64,000 nucleotides of DNA from positions 3,162,001-3,226,000 of the forward strand of contig NZ_CP124855.1 of NCBI RefSeq assembly GCF_030012525.1. Reading direction: 5' to 3'. A model generated the notes under the pieces. That model worked only from the letters and a program-made list of their open reading frames with translations, was not told the origin of the DNA and did not search any database. The first letter of the stretch is position 1. Each line of letters starts with the position of its first letter. The translations under genes were made by a program, and so were the position numbers. Of this stretch, positions 53,264 to 61,862 are shown in pieces. Source of the stretch: Chryseobacterium gotjawalense. GTDB lineage: Bacteria; Bacteroidota; Bacteroidia; Flavobacteriales; Weeksellaceae.

Positions 53264-55840
53264 ATGTTAAAAAATAGAAACTTAATTTTCATTATCGGAA
53301 GCCTGGTGGTTTTCATTTTGTTGGCTGTTATTTACGCCAATCCTGTGTTAACCGGGAAGCAACTTTTTCAGCACGATATTGTGCAGTACAAAGGCGGCGC
53401 AAAAGAACTCCTGGATTATCGTGCGGAAAATGGAAAAGAAACTTATTGGAGCGATTCTATGTTTGGCGGAATGCCGACTTATCAGATGGGAGCGCAGTTC
53501 CGGGGTGATGTTATTAAAAACATTGATAATTTGCTGAACTTTTTACCGAAGCCAGCGAACTATATTTTCCTACTTTTTTCCGGATTTTTTCTTTTAGGTT
53601 TAGTTGCAGTTAGAAATTGGAAATACGCACTTTTAGGTGCTAGCTTTTTCGGACTTTCAACGTATTTTTATATCGCTCTTGCGGCCGGCCATAACGGTAA
53701 AATACATACGGTTGCTTATTTTGCACCGCTTTTAGCCGGAATACTTTTGGTTTATATCCGTAAAAAATATGTGGTCGGATTTATCGTGACGGCACTTTTT
53801 ATGGGCTTACAAATCGCTGCCAATCACCCGCAGATGACCTATTATCTGTTTATCGCGCTTGCTTTTTTATTCTTGTCAGAACTCATCCGTGCTTTTCAGG
53901 GAAAAACCGACTGGAAACATTTTGGTATTTCAACAGGGATTTTGGCATTGGCGTTTGTCCTGGGAATTGGAATGAATTCCCAGCGGATTATGGCAAATTC
54001 TGAATACATCACCGAAACCGTTCGCGGAAAGCAGATTTTAGATAATGAAAAGCATTCTGCCGACAAATCGGGCATGGACAAAGAAAGCATGTTGATGTGG
54101 AGCTATGGCAAACTGGAAACTTTGAATCTGTTTATTCCACGGTTAATGGGCGGTGCAAGCAATGAAGAAGGTTCTGATCAAATGATGGCGAAACTGCAGC
54201 AATTGGTTCAGCAAAATGTGACTTCCCAACAGGAAATGGACCGGATTTCGAAAGGTTTCAGCTCACTGGCTTATTGGGGCGAACAACCGGGAACTTCCGG
54301 ACCGGCTTATCAGGGAGCGGTAGTTTGTTTTCTGGCTGTTTTAGGATTTTTCTTCGCGTGGAAGAAATACAGGTACTGGATTTTAGGAGCTTCGGTTTTA
54401 ACCATTCTGCTGGCGTGGGGAAGTAATTTTATGATCGTTTCCGATTTCTTCATCGATTTCGTTCCTTTCTATAATAAATTCAGAGCGCCGAGTTCTATTT
54501 TGGTCGTTGTCGAATTATTATTTCCATTGATTGCAATTGTAGGACTGTACCGTTTCTTTAATTCTAATGAAAAAACGGAAACATCTTCTGATAACATATT
54601 AACAGAGGATTACAAGAAGAAAACTTTGATTTATGTAAGTTCTTCAATTTTAGGAATTACCTTTATATTACTCCTTTTCGGAAAATCAATTTTAGGATTT
54701 TATACGCCTTCAGAAAAAACTTATCTGCCGCCGTTTTTATTGGATTTTTTAGTGGATGAACGGTTTAAAATGTTCAGTGTTGATGCGATAAAAGCGATAG
54801 TTTTTGTAGCGGTTACAGCGGGAGTTTTATTTTTAAGTTTAAAAAATAAAATCACTCAGAATATAGCAATCGTCATCATTGGTTTGGTGAGTTTATTTGA
54901 TTTGTGGAGTGTGAATAAAAGGTATTTGAACAATGATAATTTCATTGATAAATCTTTTACTGAAAATCCTTTCCAGACCGAAAATTCAGAATTGTTGATG
55001 CAGAAAGTACGCGATAACGCCAATCTAAAATCATTGCTGGATAATGCCAATATGAACAAGACTTTGGAAACGATTGCCGAAAAAGACCAGGGACATTACC
55101 GGATTTATAATCAAATTTTAGGGCCGTTTAATGAAACCAATACTTCTTATTTTAAATCGTCTGTTGGAGGTTATCACGCGGTGAAATTACGGAGGTATGA
55201 TGATTTGATCAATGAGTATTTTGGTAAAATGGATACGGTAAAAGTTCCGCGAATCCTCAATATGCTGAATACAAAGTATATGATTTTTGGCAGTCCGGAG
55301 CAGCCGAAAGTCGTAACCAATGCTGATGCAAATGGCAACGCATGGTTTGTTTCTGAATTAAAATTCGCCGGTACACCAAATGAAGAATTGGATCAGATCG
55401 GAGTAATTGATAATAAAAAAGTGGCCGTAATTGCGAAAGCAGACCAAAAATATTTTGACGGAAAACCTCTGCAGCAGGATTCTACCGCATTTTTAGATCT
55501 GAAAAAATACGAAGCCAACGAACTCGAATTCACTTCTCAATCAAAAACGCCGCAATTAGCCATATTCTCGGAAATTTATTATCCGAAAGGTTGGAAAATG
55601 TTTGTTGATGAAAAAGAAGTTCCTTATATCAAAGCAGATTATTTGCTGAGAGCAGTGTATGTTCCTGCCGGAAAACATACGATAAAAATGATTTTCGCAC
55701 CGGAAGTAATCGCAAAAGGAAAAGTCATTTCGATGATTGCGTTTGGATTATTTTTATTGTTGAGCGGCCTGGGAGTTTATTTCATTTACCGCAAAAGAGA
55801 CAAAAGAAATTTTTTAAATATGAAGGAGTTCAAAAGATAG
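53264..55840 (+). CDS. YfhO-like large membrane protein
   Basis: An 858-residue protein with about 12 membrane helices in the first 550 residues, a long soluble region, and a final membrane helix near 820-840. The conserved pattern (GKQLFQHDIVQYKGGAKEL, YWSDSMFGGMPTYQMG, FNKFRAPSSILVVVELLFPL) matches the YfhO family, implicated in glycosylation of envelope polymers in Gram-positives. The function in Bacteroidota is not known. A GT4 glycosyltransferase lies nearby, which supports a role in surface glycan assembly. Confidence 0.88.
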   Translation: MLKNRNLIFIIGSLVVFILLAVIYANPVLTGKQLFQHDIVQYKGGAKELLDYRAENGKETYWSDSMFGGMPTYQMGAQFRGDVIKNIDNLLNFLPKPANYIFLLFSGFFLLGLVAVRNWKYALLGASFFGLSTYFYIALAAGHNGKIHTVAYFAPLLAGILLVYIRKKYVVGFIVTALFMGLQIAANHPQMTYYLFIALAFLFLSELIRAFQGKTDWKHFGISTGILALAFVLGIGMNSQRIMANSEYITETVRGKQILDNEKHSADKSGMDKESMLMWSYGKLETLNLFIPRLMGGASNEEGSDQMMAKLQQLVQQNVTSQQEMDRISKGFSSLAYWGEQPGTSGPAYQGAVVCFLAVLGFFFAWKKYRYWILGASVLTILLAWGSNFMIVSDFFIDFVPFYNKFRAPSSILVVVELLFPLIAIVGLYRFFNSNEKTETSSDNILTEDYKKKTLIYVSSSILGITFILLLFGKSILGFYTPSEKTYLPPFLLDFLVDERFKMFSVDAIKAIVFVAVTAGVLFLSLKNKITQNIAIVIIGLVSLFDLWSVNKRYLNNDNFIDKSFTENPFQTENSELLMQKVRDNANLKSLLDNANMNKTLETIAEKDQGHYRIYNQILGPFNETNTSYFKSSVGGYHAVKLRRYDDLINEYFGKMDTVKVPRILNMLNTKYMIFGSPEQPKVVTNADANGNAWFVSELKFAGTPNEELDQIGVIDNKKVAVIAKADQKYFDGKPLQQDSTAFLDLKKYEANELEFTSQSKTPQLAIFSEIYYPKGWKMFVDEKEVPYIKADYLLRAVYVPAGKHTIKMIFAPEVIAKGKVISMIAFGLFLLLSGLGVYFIYRKRDKRNFLNMKEFKR

Positions 55841-55849
55841 AAAAAGGCA

Positions 55850-56257
55850 ATGATAACTCAGAAATACATAACAGATCTAACTTATAGGATTAATGGAGCT
55901 TGCATTGAAGTTCATAAACTCCTAGGTTCTGGACTGTCTGAAATTGTGTATCATAAAGCTTTGGAAAAAGAATTTCAATTGAGAGAAATGAGTTATCAGT
56001 CTGAATTTAAAATTCCTGTTGTCTATAAAGGAGAAAATTTAGATTGCGACTTTAAATGTGATTTTTTGATTGAAAATTTGATCATTCTCGAAATTAAATC
56101 TGTTGCGGCCATTTTAGATATTCATAAATCTCAGGTTTTAAATTACATGAATTTATTAAAAGTTCCAAAAGGTATTCTTGTAAATTTTAATGTTAAAAAT
56201 TTGTATCATTTTGGTCAAGAGACTTTTATCAATAAATATTTTGATCAATATGATTGA
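55850..56257 (+). CDS. GxxExxY family protein
   Basis: A 135-residue protein. The name-giving motif is Gly28-x-x-Glu31-x-x-Tyr34 (GLSEIVY). Downstream Asp71 and Glu81-x-Lys83 (in CDFLIENLIILEIKS) have the spacing of a PD-(D/E)XK nuclease core. Function is unproven. The gene starts nine bases after the YfhO-like gene and lies between it and a GT4 gene that usually follow each other in relatives, so it may be an inserted single gene. No flanking inverted repeats were found. Confidence 0.85.
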   Translation: MITQKYITDLTYRINGACIEVHKLLGSGLSEIVYHKALEKEFQLREMSYQSEFKIPVVYKGENLDCDFKCDFLIENLIILEIKSVAAILDIHKSQVLNYMNLLKVPKGILVNFNVKNLYHFGQETFINKYFDQYD

Positions 56258-56399
56258 AATTTAAACAAAATTATTTTCGTGAATGAATTCGATTTCTCCG
56301 CTTTTGCAATCTTTTGAATTTCTGAAAATTAACTATTATCTTTTGTTTCTTTTGCGGTTAAAAACTCTTTTAAAGTAAAAAAAATGGATCAAATAATCA

Positions 56400-57692
56400 A
56401 TGAAATCTCCTAAGAAAATATTAATCATTACCTATTATTGGCCGCCAGCCGGTGGGCCGGGTGTTCAGCGGTGGTTGAAATTCGTGAAATATCTACCCGA
56501 ATTCGGCTGGAAACCCACCGTTTTTATTCCCCAAAATCCGAGTTATCCGATTATTGACGAAACTTTGGAAAATGAAGTTTCAGAAGATTTAGAAATCATT
56601 AAAACCAAAATTTGGGAACCTTACCAGATCGCCGAATTTTTCGGGAAAGACAATAAGAAATTCAAAGCTGGACAATTTGATGTCGGCGAAAATCAAAGTT
56701 GGAAATCGAAACTTTCAATTTGGGTTCGTGGTAATTTTTTCATTCCAGATGCGCGCGTTTTTTGGGTGAAACCTTCTGTGAAATTTCTAAAAGAATATTT
56801 AAAGGAAAATCGCTTTGATGCCTTTGTTACAACGGGTCCGCCGCATTCTATGCATCTGATTGGTTTAGAATTAAAGAAAGAATTTCCTCAATTAAAATGG
56901 ATTGCAGATTTTCGTGATCCGTGGACAGAAATTTCTTATTATAAGCATTTAAAACTTACGAAATCTGCCGATCAGAAACATAGAAACCTCGAACAGCAGG
57001 TTTTTGAAAAGGCGGATATTACTTTAGCGACGAGTTTCTCCGATGCAGAAAATTTCAGGCAAAATGGAGCCAACGCATTTTGTATTACCAATGGTTTTGA
57101 TCGGAACGTTTCGGTCGCCGAGCGGAGCCGAAGTGACCACAGAAAAAAATTCACTCTAAGTTATATCGGGGTTCTGGAACAGCTGCGGAATCCTAATGTT
57201 TTATGGAAAGTTTTAAACGAATTGGTTTCCGAAAACCAAGATTTTAGAAATAATTTTCAGATAAAATTTGTCGGTAGAATTGATGATAAAATTTTAACTG
57301 AAATCGAACAGTCGGAACTGAAAGATTCAATAAATAATTTAGGTTATCTTTCTCATTCAGAAGCAAATGCGGAAATGAACGAGTCGGATTTATTATTGAT
57401 TACCAATTTCCCGGATGAAAGTTCGAAAGGAATTATTCCCGGAAAAATTTTCGAATATTTGGCGACCGGAAAACAGATTCTTTCATTCGGTCCGAAAGAA
57501 AGTGATGTGAAGAAAATTTTAAGTGAAACCAACGCTGGAAAACATTTTTCTTACAATGATGAATCAGCATTAAAAGTGTTTTTGTTGCAACAGTTCGAAG
57601 CTTGGAAATCAGGAAAGTCAGATTCGCAAACGTACAATATCGAACAATTCTCCCGAAAAAATTTGACTCAAAAACTGACGGAACTTTTGTGA
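56400..57692 (+). CDS. GT4-type glycosyltransferase with repeat-derived segment
   Basis: A 430-residue GT-B glycosyltransferase. The N-terminus KKILIITYYWPPAGGPGVQR is the typical acceptor-side loop of family 4, and the C-terminal donor site includes GKIFEYLATGKQILSFG. Near residues 239-247 the sequence VAERSRSD is encoded by the dispersed palindromic repeat at 57113-57138. It probably adds a sugar to a surface polysaccharide or lipid. It is separated from the YfhO-like gene by a GxxExxY gene. Confidence 0.9.
   Translation: MKSPKKILIITYYWPPAGGPGVQRWLKFVKYLPEFGWKPTVFIPQNPSYPIIDETLENEVSEDLEIIKTKIWEPYQIAEFFGKDNKKFKAGQFDVGENQSWKSKLSIWVRGNFFIPDARVFWVKPSVKFLKEYLKENRFDAFVTTGPPHSMHLIGLELKKEFPQLKWIADFRDPWTEISYYKHLKLTKSADQKHRNLEQQVFEKADITLATSFSDAENFRQNGANAFCITNGFDRNVSVAERSRSDHRKKFTLSYIGVLEQLRNPNVLWKVLNELVSENQDFRNNFQIKFVGRIDDKILTEIEQSELKDSINNLGYLSHSEANAEMNESDLLLITNFPDESSKGIIPGKIFEYLATGKQILSFGPKESDVKKILSETNAGKHFSYNDESALKVFLLQQFEAWKSGKSDSQTYNIEQFSRKNLTQKLTELL
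57113..57138. repeat. Dispersed palindromic repeat inside the glycosyltransferase gene
   Basis: The 26-base element begins GGTCGCCGAGCGGAG and ends CCGAAGTGACC. Its ends are inverted copies with one mismatch (GGTCGC/GTGACC). Its reading frame yields VAERSRSD, a peptide I recall from many Bacteroidota proteins because this repeat is widespread. Confidence 0.7.
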
Positions 57693-57728
57693 GTTTTCCC
57701 ATTAGGTTCAATGAAATTTGGTAAAAGT

Positions 57729-57752
57729 AAAGTCGGACAAATGCCCGACTTT
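57729..57752. terminator. Bidirectional terminator after the GT4 gene
   Basis: AAAGTCGG and CCGACTTT form a stem around ACAAATGC between convergent genes; it has short T tracts on both strands. Confidence 0.7.
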
Positions 57753-57808
57753 ATCATTTAATTTAAAACTTTCCCGGCCAAATTTTTAAAGGGAAATTAC
57801 AACGTTTT

Positions 57809-58789
57809 TTACAACCAACCCATTTCTTTCATCCACTCATCATTATAGATTTTGCCTACATATCGGGAACCGTGATCGTGCAGTAAAACAACAATAACAT
57901 CATCTTTGGTGAATTTGTCTTTCATCTGAATCAAAGCGGCAATCGCACTTCCGGCAGAATAGCCGCAGAAAATACCTTCTTCTTTTGCCAGTTTTCTTGC
58001 GTAAATTGCACCGTCTTTATCAGTCACTTTTTCGAAATGGTCGATGACCGACATATCATAATTTTGAGGAATAATATCTTCGCCAATTCCCTCTGTAATA
58101 TAGGAATAAGCGTGTTCCGGATGAAATTCGCCCGTTTCATAATATTCTTTTAAAATGGAGCCGTAAGTATCAACTCCAATTACTTTAATATCAGCATTTT
58201 TTTCTTTAAAGAATATTCCACAACCGGTTACGGTTCCGCCCGTTCCTGCGCCAGCAACGAAATGCGTTAATTTCCCTTCTGTTTGCTCCCAGATTTCAGG
58301 TGCCGTAGATTCGTAATGCGCCAATCGGTTTGATAAATTATCGTATTGATTCACATACCAGCCATTTTCGATTTCTTCTCCCAATCTCTTCGAAACGCTG
58401 TAATAGGAACGTGGATCTTCTGGCGTCACGTCTGTTGGACAAACAATTACTTCAGCACCGACCGCTCTTAAAATATCGTTTTTTTCTTTAGACTGTTTTG
58501 AATTGGTCACGAAAATACATTTGTAGCCTTTCACAATTGCGGCCAAAGCCAAGCCCATTCCTGTATTTCCAGAAGTCCCTTCGATAATGGTTCCTCCAGG
58601 TTTTAATCTGCCGTCTTTCTCGGCATCTTCAATCATTTTCAAAGCCATTCTGTCTTTTACAGAATTTCCTGGGTTGAAGGTTTCTACTTTTGCTAAAACC
58701 AAAGCCGGGAAATCTTCACCCAAAACTTTATTAAGTTTCACGAGCGGCGTATTTCCGATGGTTTCAAGAATATTTTGTGCGTATTTCAT
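57809..58789 (-). CDS. PLP-dependent cysteine synthase/cystathionine beta-synthase family
   Basis: A 326-residue fold-type II PLP enzyme. The PLP lysine motif NPGNSVKDRMALKMIEDAE and the phosphate loop EGTSGNTGMGLA are clear, and GAGTGGTVTGCGIFFKEK follows. The C-terminus YVGKIYNDEWMKEMGW is typical of the branch often annotated as CBS-type or CysM-type; there are no C-terminal CBS domains. It could make cysteine or cystathionine. Its promoter box is about 118 bases upstream, giving a long leader with a hairpin. Confidence 0.9.
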   Translation of the reverse strand: MKYAQNILETIGNTPLVKLNKVLGEDFPALVLAKVETFNPGNSVKDRMALKMIEDAEKDGRLKPGGTIIEGTSGNTGMGLALAAIVKGYKCIFVTNSKQSKEKNDILRAVGAEVIVCPTDVTPEDPRSYYSVSKRLGEEIENGWYVNQYDNLSNRLAHYESTAPEIWEQTEGKLTHFVAGAGTGGTVTGCGIFFKEKNADIKVIGVDTYGSILKEYYETGEFHPEHAYSYITEGIGEDIIPQNYDMSVIDHFEKVTDKDGAIYARKLAKEEGIFCGYSAGSAIAALIQMKDKFTKDDVIVVLLHDHGSRYVGKIYNDEWMKEMGWL

Positions 58790-58873
58790 AACTTTTTTAT
58801 ATTTGATTTCTCACTTTTACTATTTCAAAATAAGATTTTAAATAGATTTAAATGATGTTTTACTATTGATGAT

Positions 58874-58914
58874 TTCGTAAAAATCGATAAGAAATTTACG
58901 AATCTGCAAAGATA
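58874..58914 (-). promoter_or_regulatory. Cysteine synthase promoter box and leader hairpin
   Basis: On the minus strand TATCTTTG (58914-58907) is followed directly by the arms TTCGTAAA and TTTACGAA (58902-58874), which can pair. The hairpin would lie at the very 5' end of a leader of about 110 bases. No riboswitch family was recognised in it. Confidence 0.45.
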
Positions 58915-58926
58915 TAATTTTAAAAT

Positions 58927-60156
58927 TTAATTGTATTTAATGGCTTTCACCGGAGAGATTTTACTGATCAAATAACTCGGCAGGACTAATGAGATCCCAG
59001 AAATGATAAGGATTCCCAAAGATATTGATATAATCTGAATCACATTGATTTCAACAGGAACAACACTTATATAGTAGTTTTCAGGATTTAAAGTGATGAT
59101 GCCAAAATACTTTTGAATGAATACAAATGCCAATCCAATTAAATTTCCGAAGACCAAACCGGGAATCATAATCATTAAAGTATAATTAATGAATATCATT
59201 CGGATTTGTCCGTTGGTTGCGCCCAAGGTTTTCAGCATTCCGATGGAATTGGTTCTTTCGATAATTAAAATCAATAAAACCATGATGATGTTAATGATCA
59301 CCACCACCAGCATAATGGTAATAATAAGGGCAATATTGGTGTCGAAAATCGCAATGAAATCCATAATCTGAGGATATTCATCGGTGGCTTTTACCGTATA
59401 GTTTTTATAACCGACCAATTCGTCGATTTTTGGGGTGTCTTCATCAATATTATTAATGTTTTTCAGGAAAATATCGATTCCGCCGATCTCGGCATCTTTC
59501 ATTCCCTGAATTTTCCGGGCATGATTTATTCCGCCAATGACGAATAAGTCATCAATCATCTTGATGTCGGTCTTATAAATCCCAACCACCTCAAATTTTC
59601 GGTATAAAGGACTTTGGTTTTCTTTGGAAAAGATGGCGACGATACTGTCTTTAATTTTTAAATGAAGATCGGTTGCTATTTTTTGCGAAATGCAAATTCC
59701 ATTGTTAAAGGCTTTTTCTGTAATTACAGGCACATGTCCGGCCACTAAAAATTTGCGGAATCGTGCCGAGTCAAAATCTTTGCCGACTCCTTTAAAAATG
59801 ATGCCGGCGAAATTATGTTCATTCCGCAGAATCCCGCTTACTGCAACATATTTTTGGGTAGAAGCGACATCGGGAAGGGCTTTTATTTTATCGAGCTGAA
59901 GACCGTCATTACTTAAAATGGAGGAATTGTACGAGTTGTTGGATTGCTTGGATTTTACCGAAATATGCCCGGAGAAATCGGCCATTCTTTCTTTGATGGC
60001 TTTCTTGGACCCTACACCGGTCGAAATGGTGATGAGCGAAACAATAACGCCAAGAGCGACGGAAAGCCGACCAATAAAGACAATAACCCGTGAAAGATTA
60101 TTTTTGTTATCTTTGGAAAAAGCAATTTTTTTAGAAAAATATAACGGAAAATTCAA
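58927..60156 (-). CDS. LolE/FtsX-type ABC transporter permease
   Basis: A protein of about 409 residues from a TTG start giving MNFPLYFSKKIAFS, the usual N-terminus of this flavobacterial family. An earlier in-frame TTG at 60177 overlaps the promoter box and is rejected. The architecture is one N-terminal membrane helix, a large periplasmic MacB-like domain and three C-terminal helices (with TNSIGMLKTLGATNGQIR), as in LolC/E. It probably helps extract lipoproteins from the inner membrane with an ATPase encoded elsewhere. The start is four bases from that of the divergent NamZ-type gene. Confidence 0.87.
   Translation of the reverse strand: MNFPLYFSKKIAFSKDNKNNLSRVIVFIGRLSVALGVIVSLITISTGVGSKKAIKERMADFSGHISVKSKQSNNSYNSSILSNDGLQLDKIKALPDVASTQKYVAVSGILRNEHNFAGIIFKGVGKDFDSARFRKFLVAGHVPVITEKAFNNGICISQKIATDLHLKIKDSIVAIFSKENQSPLYRKFEVVGIYKTDIKMIDDLFVIGGINHARKIQGMKDAEIGGIDIFLKNINNIDEDTPKIDELVGYKNYTVKATDEYPQIMDFIAIFDTNIALIITIMLVVVIINIIMVLLILIIERTNSIGMLKTLGATNGQIRMIFINYTLMIMIPGLVFGNLIGLAFVFIQKYFGIITLNPENYYISVVPVEINVIQIISISLGILIISGISLVLPSYLISKISPVKAIKYN
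60108..60115 (+). promoter_or_regulatory. Promoter box for the NamZ-type gene, inside the permease gene
   Basis: TATCTTTG on the + strand is 45 bases upstream of the NamZ start at 60161, in DNA that also codes for the permease N-terminus. Confidence 0.5.
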
Positions 60157-60160
60157 TCGT

Positions 60161-61357
60161 ATGATTTTAAGCCTCAAAAATAAAGATTTACTTCTGATTG
60201 TGCTAATTTATTTTGGTTTTTGCCAAATGAGTTTTGCCCAAAACCTTGATAAAAATTGTTTTAAAGCCGGAGCAGACCGCCCGGAACTGTATCTCCCTTT
60301 ACTGAAAAACAAGACCATTGCGATCGTTACCAATCAAACCGGGTTGCTGAAAGATAAATCTTTTCTGGTTGATTTTTTAGTTAAAAACAATATTTCCATA
60401 CAATCAATTTTCGCCCCTGAACATGGTTTCCGTGGTGATGCTGATGCTGGTGAACACGTGAAAAACGGGATTGATACCAAAACAGGAATTCTGATTGTTT
60501 CTCTTTACGGGTCGAATAAAAAGCCAAAACCAGAACAGTTAAAAGGAATTGATATCATTCTTTTTGATATTCAGGATGTTGGCGTGCGGTTTTATACTTA
60601 TATTTCTACTTTGACTTATGTAATGGAAGCGGCGGCAGAAAATGGAGTAGAAGTGATTGTTCTTGACCGGCCGAATCCACACGACGGATATATTGACGGA
60701 CCGGTTCTGAAAAATCAGTGGAAAAGTTTTGTCGGAATGCACAATGTTCCAGTGGTGTACGGTTTGACAATCGGCGAATACGGGAAAATGGTCAACGGTG
60801 AAAAATGGCTCGACAAAGGAATTCAGGCCAAATATACTTTAATACCGATGCTTGGTTATCATAAAAAACAACGCTACGAAATTTCAGCGCAACCCTCACC
60901 GAATTTGCCAAATGATAAATCCATTAACCTTTATCCGAGTTTGTGTTTCTTTGAAGGAACGCAGGTTTCCGTTGGTCGCGGCACCAATTTGCCTTTCCAG
61001 ATTTATGGATCTCCCTGGACTAAAAATTTGCCGTATCAGTTTACACCAAAACCTTCTGCCGGAGCAAAAGATCCTTTTCTGAACGGGAAATTGTGTTACG
61101 GTGAAAACCTGTCAGAATATCCACAAGATTTGCAGGCATTGAATTTAGAATGGCTTTTGAAAGCTTATAAAGACTATAAAAATCCACAACAGGATTTCTT
61201 TCTGAAGAATTTGTTCTTTGATAAATTAGCCGGAACTGATGAATTGAGAAAACAGATCATCGCCGGAAAAACTGCAGAAGAAATTAAAAATTCCTGGAAA
61301 AATGATTTGGAAGGTTTTCAGAAAATCAGAGTGAAATATGTGATGTATGAGGATTAA
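60161..61357 (+). CDS. DUF1343/NamZ-type exo-beta-N-acetylmuramidase
   Basis: A protein of about 398 residues from the start MILSLKNKDLLLIVLIYFGF, which gives a signal peptide ending near MSFAQ; the long in-frame extension upstream runs antisense through the permease gene and is rejected. DUF1343 motifs are KTIAIVTNQTGLL, FAPEHGFRGDADAG and ILFDIQDVGVRFYTYISTL. The NamZ family cleaves N-acetylmuramic acid from peptidoglycan fragments, so a role in cell-wall recycling is likely. It is divergent from the LolE-like permease with four bases between start codons. Confidence 0.9.
   Translation: MILSLKNKDLLLIVLIYFGFCQMSFAQNLDKNCFKAGADRPELYLPLLKNKTIAIVTNQTGLLKDKSFLVDFLVKNNISIQSIFAPEHGFRGDADAGEHVKNGIDTKTGILIVSLYGSNKKPKPEQLKGIDIILFDIQDVGVRFYTYISTLTYVMEAAAENGVEVIVLDRPNPHDGYIDGPVLKNQWKSFVGMHNVPVVYGLTIGEYGKMVNGEKWLDKGIQAKYTLIPMLGYHKKQRYEISAQPSPNLPNDKSINLYPSLCFFEGTQVSVGRGTNLPFQIYGSPWTKNLPYQFTPKPSAGAKDPFLNGKLCYGENLSEYPQDLQALNLEWLLKAYKDYKNPQQDFFLKNLFFDKLAGTDELRKQIIAGKTAEEIKNSWKNDLEGFQKIRVKYVMYED
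60175..60182 (-). promoter_or_regulatory. Permease promoter box inside the NamZ-type gene
   Basis: CAAAAATA on the + strand gives TATTTTTG on the minus strand, about 18 bases upstream of the TTG start at 60156, so each promoter lies in the other gene's coding DNA. Confidence 0.4.
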
Positions 61358-61435
61358 ATTTTTTGAAAACGAGAAGTATTGAAGAATGATTGAGTTTTAA
61401 ATATTTTACGGAAATGGTTAATAAGACAGGGTTTC

Positions 61436-61497
61436 GGTGCTCCGCACCTGCCATTTTCATTGTCCTTTTATCTACAAATGTTTCGCCGCTCTGCGGC
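61436..61497. repeat. Left REP-like double-hairpin unit of the RAYT locus
   Basis: GGTGCTCCGCACC (61436-61448) and GCCGCTCTGCGGC (61485-61497), joined by a spacer containing CTACAAATGTTTC, form a unit of two short hairpins. It recurs, about 90% identical, at 62345-62406 on the other side of the transposase. Confidence 0.8.
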
Positions 61498-61569
61498 TCG
61501 GTTGAGTGTAATCTTCTGATTGATGCAGCCATTTAATATTTGTAAAAGAATTGTATTTTTGAAAAAAGA

Positions 61570-61843
61570 TACACCGCACCGAATCTTTGTCGTAAAATAG
61601 AATGTGCATAAAGAGTTTTGGAAAGTGTGTAGTGTAATCTTTGTAGGAAGTATAAAGAAGTTTGATAAAGGTGCGTAGCACCTAAACCTTTGTAGTTAAG
61701 AACGAAATCTTCATAAAATAAGGTGCGTAGCACCGAAATCTTTGTAGTAAAATAGAATAAATATAGAGAGTTTTGGAAGGTGCGTAGCACCTAAACCTTT
61801 GTAGCCAAGAACGAAATCTTCATAAAATAAGGTGCGTAGCACC
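61570..61843. repeat. Tandem GGTGCGTAGCACC repeat tract before the transposase
   Basis: The palindrome GGTGCGTAGCACC occurs at 61670-61682, 61722-61734, 61779-61791 and 61831-61843. Pairs 1-2 and 3-4 are near-identical copies of a 109-base unit; a degenerate further copy lies at about 61570-61645. Between them lie CTTTGTAG and AAATCTTCATAAAATAA stretches. The reverse complement of palindrome 2 with its flank reads CTACAAAGATTTCGG, sharing the core CTACAAA-TTTCG with the double-hairpin units. Confidence 0.85.
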
Positions 61844-61862
61844 GAAACTTAAAAGAGAATAT

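Noticed and set aside
59918-60160. N-terminal extension of the NamZ-type protein
   Set aside because: It is antisense to the permease gene and would hide the signal peptide; the start at 60161 is cleaner.
61326-61790. Three overlapping minus-strand reading frames through the repeat tract
   Set aside because: They run through palindromic repeats, have low-complexity products and no recognisable start context.
61570-61843. CRISPR array
   Set aside because: The repeats are 13-base palindromes in nested 109-base units with near-identical spacers; no cas gene is in the window. The pattern fits REP-type repeats.
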